64,000 nucleotides of DNA from Benincasa hispida (lineage: Eukaryota; Streptophyta; Magnoliopsida; Cucurbitales; Cucurbitaceae). The notes under the pieces are model-generated. The model did not search any database and was not told the origin of the DNA. It saw only the letters and a list, made by a program, of their open reading frames with translations. The stretch is taken from NCBI RefSeq assembly GCF_009727055.1, contig NC_052350.1, forward strand, positions 14,147,658 to 14,211,657, read 5' to 3'. Of this stretch, positions 59,281 to 64,000 are shown piece by piece. Made by a program: the position numbers and the translations under genes. Each line of letters begins with the position of its first letter. Positions within the stretch are counted from its first letter, which is position 1.

Positions 59281-59545
59281 GCCTATTTGGTAACCATTTT
59301 GTTTTTTGTTTTTGTTTTTTAAAATTAAGCCTATGGACATTCCTCCCACCTTCAAATTTCTTCTTTTGTTATCTACTTTTCACCAGAGAACTAAAAAAAA
59401 TAGCTTTAAAAAAGTTGTTTTGTTTTTGGAATTTGGCTAAGAATTAAACCATTGTATTTAAGAAAGATACAAATCATTGTAAGAAATGTGGATGAAATAG
59501 GCATAATTTTAAAATACAAAAACCAAATGATTACCAAATGAAGCC
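59281..59545. mobile_element. MITE of the TTTGGTAA family, copy 2
   Basis: Left tip GCCTATTTGGTAACCATTTT and right tip in reverse GGCTTCATTTGGTAATCATT are inverted repeats. The 265-bp interior starts TTTTTTGTTTTTGTTTTTTA and AAGCCTATGGACA, the same as copy 1 read from its right end. No coding sequence; the minus-strand frame at 59406-59672 is spurious. Confidence 0.75.
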
Positions 59546-59966
59546 TTAGTGATTCAACGTTCTGAAAATATATATTCATTTCTTTAGGAAACTGATTTGA
59601 TAGAGAGAAAATTACAGAAGAAACTAAGTCTCCAAGCCAAAGAAGACTATGGAAACCTCTTCCAATTGGCACAACTAGAGTTGTACATTCATGATTGGCG
59701 ATGTATCCTTCAAAAGTCTATTCCCCAACCTTTGCTCCACCTTCAATGATACTCACACAGCATCTTTCTTCTATTCCCATCCCCCCAAATCCCCAGGTCA
59801 CAAAATCCCTCAGCCCATCCAGATTCGTAGGTATGGTTTCAGGACTCAATAGATACCTATTCTTGCAGCTCTCCTTACCAACATTTGCAAAGTGATAAGT
59901 AAAGACAAATGCCCCCAAAAGATTGAGATTTTTATTTGGGAAATCACAATGAAGAGCATCAACGCC

Positions 59967-60301
59967 AGTGTTTTGAAAAGCCCTCCTTCCAGGAGCGCAC
60001 TTAGGCACTAGGCACCCAAAAGAAGGTGGCCTTCTATGAAGGTCCAAGACCCAAAGCCCAGAGCCTTGGGGCTTTTTCATTCTTTTAAAAAATTGTAATA
60101 ATTAGGGTTTTCCTTCTTTTATTAACTTAAAAATAAATAAATTGTCCTTGTGTCCAGGATTTCCCTTTTCATATTCTCACTTCAACTATGCATCCTCTTC
60201 TTTGTACTAGTACTTATATATGTAGTGAAAAAAGAAGACAGTTTTTGCGTCTTGTACTTAAGTCCCAAAAGACTATTGCGCCTAGAATTTTAAAAAACAC
60301 T
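59967..60301. mobile_element. MITE-like element with AGTGTTTTGAAAA ends and AGGCACTAGGC core
   Basis: The left end AGTGTTTTGAAAAGCCC faces the right end in reverse AGTGTTTTTTAAAATTCTAG. The core GCACTTAGGCACTAGGCACC and AAAGCCCAGAGCCTTGGGGC resembles a family widespread in dicots (AGGCGC/GGCTTGGGGC words). The minus-strand frame at 59718-60080 overlaps it and has no known domain. Confidence 0.6.
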
Positions 60302-61450
60302 AAACACACAAGACAAAAATTCAGAGAAGGAATTCAGTAGTTTTCAGACTCCCCCACTGGTGCCCTATTTTCAAACAAGATTGAGAATCCAAAGACCCCC
60401 TTTTTGTCCACGTCTATTTGCTTGTAGATTTTGGAGGCTCGGCCAGGCCTTAGCTCTAGATAGTGATATATCCAGTACGAAATACTCTCTCATGCTATCC
60501 CCCACCCCTTAAAAAGATGGTAAATGTTATTTGGCTTAATCTCATCTGCAATTATTTTTCCAGGGAGAAGGGTTTGGAACCCTTCTCCTTCCACGTGTTC
60601 TCTTGTCATTCCCATTCTCATGCTTCATATTTCACTATTGCTTTGACGACTCCTTCCAAGACATCAATTTTTTTTTACACTTCATGGAAGGTTATAACTC
60701 CAAAGTTAATACCTTGTACCATGTTCAACGACACTCTTTTTTCATTTTGTTACCACAATTGTTCATTCTCTGACGGAGGCATCAAGAGGACCTAAATCAT
60801 TTGTTGTGGGATTGCTAGTTTGCAAACTACTTTGGAGTTGGTTTGAGTTCGTTTGGTGTTACTGGGGCACACAATAATGGGATTTTAGTGGGGGAAATGT
60901 TTTTTAATCCTCCATTTAGGAAGAGGAACAAAGTATTGTGAAAAGAAGTTTAGAAAGGTCGAAATCGAGAGTGGAGGTCTTAGAGGATGCTTATCTGTGG
61001 GTGTTAGTCTTTTTTTTGGGTGGGATGGGGGATGAGAAACATTTCATTGATTAATGAAATTATGATATTAGAATTGCTTTTTAGATTGGAGTCCTTTTTG
61101 TAGCTAGTGTCCAACTCACAATTTCTTGAACTTGTTTTTTGTATCCACCTATATTCTTTCATTTTTTCAATCAAACCTTGCTTTCTTACCCGAAAAAATC
61201 TATTCATATTCATTGTAATTATTCCCTTGATGACCTATGGGATAACTAGAGGGGCTTTTTGAACTCTCCATCCACAACCATTAACCTTAGGAAGACTTTC
61301 CTTCCTTTTTCTACTACATTACTTTGCCGAAATCTTATTTTGCCCTCAAAGAGGTAAATACAACAATGAGCATATCGTTTATATCAATGAAGAGGAATAA
61401 AATTATGGTTGTCCAAGAATGCTTTATTTGGTTCGATTTTTCCTTCCAAA
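60302..61450. other. Unassigned DNA, possible LINE remnants
   Basis: The stretch 60880-60950 can be read as GEMFFNPPFRKRNKVL, faintly like a LINE C-terminal motif, and 61120-61185 has a T-rich tail with TATTCTTTCATTTTTTC like that at 58320. The open frame 60463-60795 is not recognised. Confidence 0.35.
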
Positions 61451-61461
61451 CCACAAAAGCC

Positions 61462-61516
61462 ATACATACATACATACATATATATATGTATGTATGTATG
61501 TATGTGTATATATATA

Positions 61517-61547
<31 letters not shown>

Positions 61548-61562
61548 ATATATATATATATT
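61462..61562. repeat. Compound microsatellite (CATA)n-(TATG)n-(TG)n-(TA)n
   Basis: Alternating tetra- and dinucleotide tracts, partly palindromic. Reading frames across it on both strands are artefacts of the repeat. Confidence 0.95.
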
Positions 61563-61950
61563 AAACTGGCTTTAACCAGGGAAAAAAATCTCATTCGAAA
61601 GGGTGACTGGCAAGAGCTAAAAGGAGGCTTTTTATATTGAAGGAGCTTATGTATCAATTGAAGTTAGAGGCAGGGCTATGAAATTCCAGAACTGTTTGGC
61701 ATAATAGAGTTTCTTCATCCCTACCACAAATAGAATACCAACCAGTGGAAAGCTGGTGAATACTTATAAGTTATACTAAATTAGCTTCCACGATTTTCTT
61801 ATCCCCACCACCCTCAGATGTATTCTTTGTCCCCAAAATCAAACAAGATGGCAACAGTTTACTAGTTTCTCACAATTTCAAATCAATCAGCATGGATATG
61901 AGTGTTTCATATGGAAAAATTCTTCAAAGCTAAGAAGGACTAAAATATAG

Positions 61951-62275
61951 ATGTCGATATTGATATTGAGATTTCAATTTTACGGATATATCGATGGATA
62001 TATCGATATCAACGGATATTTCTGTAAGTCGCGAAATCAATAAAATTTATTTAAATTGATAATTAAGTTGTTTTTACTCCAAAATTAAGTTATGGATATT
62101 GTTATTAGTAGTCATATTCATATTGGACAAAATAGAAGACATTTTTATGTTTTATGAGCATGTATAAAAAATGTTTGAGATATCCATGGATATTTAATAT
62201 CGATATTGAACCCTTCAATTTACGTATATATCGATAGATATATCGACATATCCATGGATATTTTCATTCTCGAGC
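61951..62275. repeat. Direct repeats rich in GATATATCGAT and CCATGGATATT
   Basis: A block with TCGATATTGA, TTTCAATTTTACG, ATATATCGATGGATATATCG at 61951-62025 recurs at about 62198-62270. The spacer holds TTAAGTTATGGATATTGTTA and TCATATTCATATTGG, which match words at 6130-6200 beside a similar GATATATCAATATCC palindrome. This indicates a dispersed non-coding element family. Confidence 0.7.
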
Positions 62276-62379
62276 TAAAAATAGTGTGTACTTAAAAATA
62301 GATATGCTTTTCCTTCACACATTTATTTGAATTTGACATTTTGAGGAACAATTAAAAAAAAATCAAGCTAAGGGATCTT

Positions 62380-62650
62380 CAATGGAAAATTCAAACAAAG
62401 AAAGCCTTCAAATCTACACTTCTGTATCTTCTTATTCATTGATGAAGTTCTCCCAAAGGAGAATCCAAATTATGAGAGCCTTCAAATTTCCATTTTTATA
62501 TCCTATTTCTATGATGAAGTACTTCCAAAATGCCTCAAAAGATATATTTTCTCCCCCAAAAAATCTCACTATTCCTCTCAAGCTAAAGACACCAAAGAAG
62601 AGCCCTCGATAAAGTAAGTCAGGTTAATCTTTGCATTCCGTCTTCAAGTG
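62380..62650 (-). mobile_element. LINE fragment on the minus strand
   Basis: Minus-strand reading gives SRALLWCL, LERNSEIFWGRKYIF and ILLWENFIN with a stop in the first block, the W-ERN-R-F signature of the C-terminal part of plant LINE proteins. No complete domain remains. Confidence 0.5.
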
Positions 62651-62929
62651 TGCCATCTAAAATGAAAGGAGATTCTTGATGTCATTCAGCAAGGAGTTGC
62701 CCAACAAAATGGAAAGAATAAAGCTCCATAACTGATCATAAATAGCAACATATTAGGGGAGGGCCAGTCAACGGAGGTCTCTTTTAGTTCTTTCTTGAGT
62801 GTTGATATTGCCTAATGTGCACTGGCACTAGAATGTCTTAATTCTTTTTTGGGCATTTACCTTGTCACAACTATTCTATTACAATCATATGTGCGAATGG
62901 GAGAAAAAGAACTCCGGTTAACTTTTTGG

Positions 62930-63290
62930 GAGATTTTCCTCTTAATACTCTACAGACCATAAATCTATTTCTTTCATATTTTTTAGCGTCCAAGCTACAT
63001 CGTTGGTCCCTTGCTTTCCCAAACTCTATTTCTGATCTCTTGGCATCTTTGTTTGAGGGTCATCCTCTGGGTGGTATTAAGCAGACTATTTGGCTGGTTT
63101 TGCTGCGTGCTTTCATTTGGGCTGTCATCTTTTTAGAGAGACAGCCTCTACTTTTGATAAATTTTTGGATACGGTTCTTACTTATGTTTATAATTGGTGT
63201 AAATCTGAGTCTCCTTTTACTTCTCATACTTTATCTTTTTTTCCTTCACAATTGGAGAGACTTTTTGTAATCACCTTTAGGTGTTGGGTT
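62930..63290 (+). mobile_element. LINE C-terminal fragment
   Basis: One frame reads SLAFPNSISDLLASLFEGHP and KQTIWLVLLRAFIW, then a one-base shift gives RETASTFDKFLDTVL and YNWCKSESPFTSHTLS, which together match the end of cucurbit-type LINE polyproteins (after the RVT zinc-binding region). The frameshift near 63120-63140 shows decay. Confidence 0.65.
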
Positions 63291-63529
63291 TTTCCCTATT
63301 CCATTTATTCGACGAATTGTTTCTCCCCACCCCAAACCAAACAAAACTTGCACGTATCTCAACTAATCTCACATGCCAACAACTTAACCTCACAACATTC
63401 CGTGTGTATTTGGTTTAACTTTTCAAATGTTTTAGTTTGAAAATAAGTCATTCTAGAAAAAATTAAAATGTTTGGCAACCCCACAAATAGCTTTTGAAAC
63501 ACTTTCAGGGTGTATTTTAAATAGTTTTG

Positions 63530-64000
63530 ATCAAAAGAGTTCTAAGCCACTGGCCATGCTCCTACCTCAGTCTCCCTTTATTTGGCAAACCTAAATTGGT
63601 TTCCTTTTGGGATCCTATTATCGAAAAGGTTGAGAAAAGTCTCCACACTTGGAACCACAATCAGATCTCTAGGGTGGTCGCCTTACACTCCTCCAAGCTA
63701 CACTATCCAATCTACCCACATATTACATGCCATTATACAAATTACCCTCCACAATAGCCAACACCACCTTTCCAAATTATATTGGAGGACCATGGTGAGA
63801 CATTTTAGAGCATATGAATCTTATTAAAGATAAAGTCAAAATTAAAATGGGTAATGAGAAAAATGCCTCTTTGGGAATGATAGATGGATCAGAACCTCCC
63901 CTCTAGAGAAGCTTTCCCTAGATTATTCTACCTATCCACACAAAAAAGGTCTTCCATTCATGACTTTGGGACTCTAGACACAGATGGTCTCTTTATCACG
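63530..64000 (+). mobile_element. LINE reverse transcriptase fragment (thumb region), continuing past the window
   Basis: Split frames give KLVSFWDPIIEKVEKSLHTW, then GGRLTLLQATLSNLPTYYMP and LYKLPSTIA, matching the region after the polymerase core of plant LINE reverse transcriptases (W-ISxGGRLTLIxSVLxxIPxYxxSL). Stops and shifts are present. Because it is upstream material lying downstream of the C-terminal fragment at 62930-63290, it must belong to a separate copy. Confidence 0.65.

Noticed and set aside
59718..60080. 120-codon minus-strand open frame
   Set aside because: Overlaps a MITE-like element and shows no domain; I could not link it to the PRCC exon.
60463..60795. 110-codon open frame
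   Set aside because: No domain or codon pattern recognised, in a region of repeat remnants.
61419..61657. Open frames rich in Tyr, Ile, Val and Cys
   Set aside because: They are translations of the compound microsatellite.

Overview
The window is nuclear DNA of a flowering plant. It is very AT-rich and dominated by plant transposable elements (hAT, CACTA, MULE, Ty1-copia, LINE, Tourist-like MITEs), and it carries one clear plant gene with introns. A MITE built around TCTATCGCGGT and TAGAC motifs (40115-40310) and a TTTGGTAACCATTTTG-type MITE (59281-59545) resemble repeats I associate with cucurbits, so a Cucurbitaceae genome is my best guess; this is inference, not proof. I found no tRNA, rRNA, CRISPR array or bacterial-type operon.

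Layout. 1-4860: a decayed hAT transposon with a BED zinc-finger transposase, followed by a tandemly duplicated hAT terminus. 4860-7580: intergenic DNA with a small MITE and a possible old LTR fragment. 7580-13651: a CACTA element flanked by TCA target duplications, lying between the arms of an older foldback element and itself invaded by two LTRs. 14058-26476: a five-level Russian-doll nest of solo LTRs, most with readable target-site duplications. 26480-33860: repeats and a Mutator-like element with a broken MuDR-type transposase and an adjacent plant-mobile-domain gene, also broken. 34050-35457: another LTR of the nest family. 35600-44640: gene-poor DNA with non-autonomous hAT, foldback and MITE elements. 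44651-49518: a complete but dead Ty1-copia retrotransposon on the minus strand with both LTRs, a primer binding site, a polypurine tract and a 5-bp duplication.

51811-56705 is the one gene that reads intact: a five-exon bHLH transcription factor of 248 residues, orthologous in appearance to Arabidopsis bHLH35. Its last intron is about 3.9 kb and holds a Tourist-like element. Downstream, 58641-58802 on the minus strand is a terminal exon encoding a PRCC-domain C-terminus, the only other sign of a cellular gene. The rest, to 64000, is LINE fragments on both strands, MITEs and simple repeats.

I found no clearly new coding system. The most unusual material is the nested solo-LTR stack, the clusters of palindromic ACGATCGT-type motifs inside some of those LTRs, the G-run-bearing 145-bp repeats inside the CACTA element, and the MULE/plant-mobile-domain pair.
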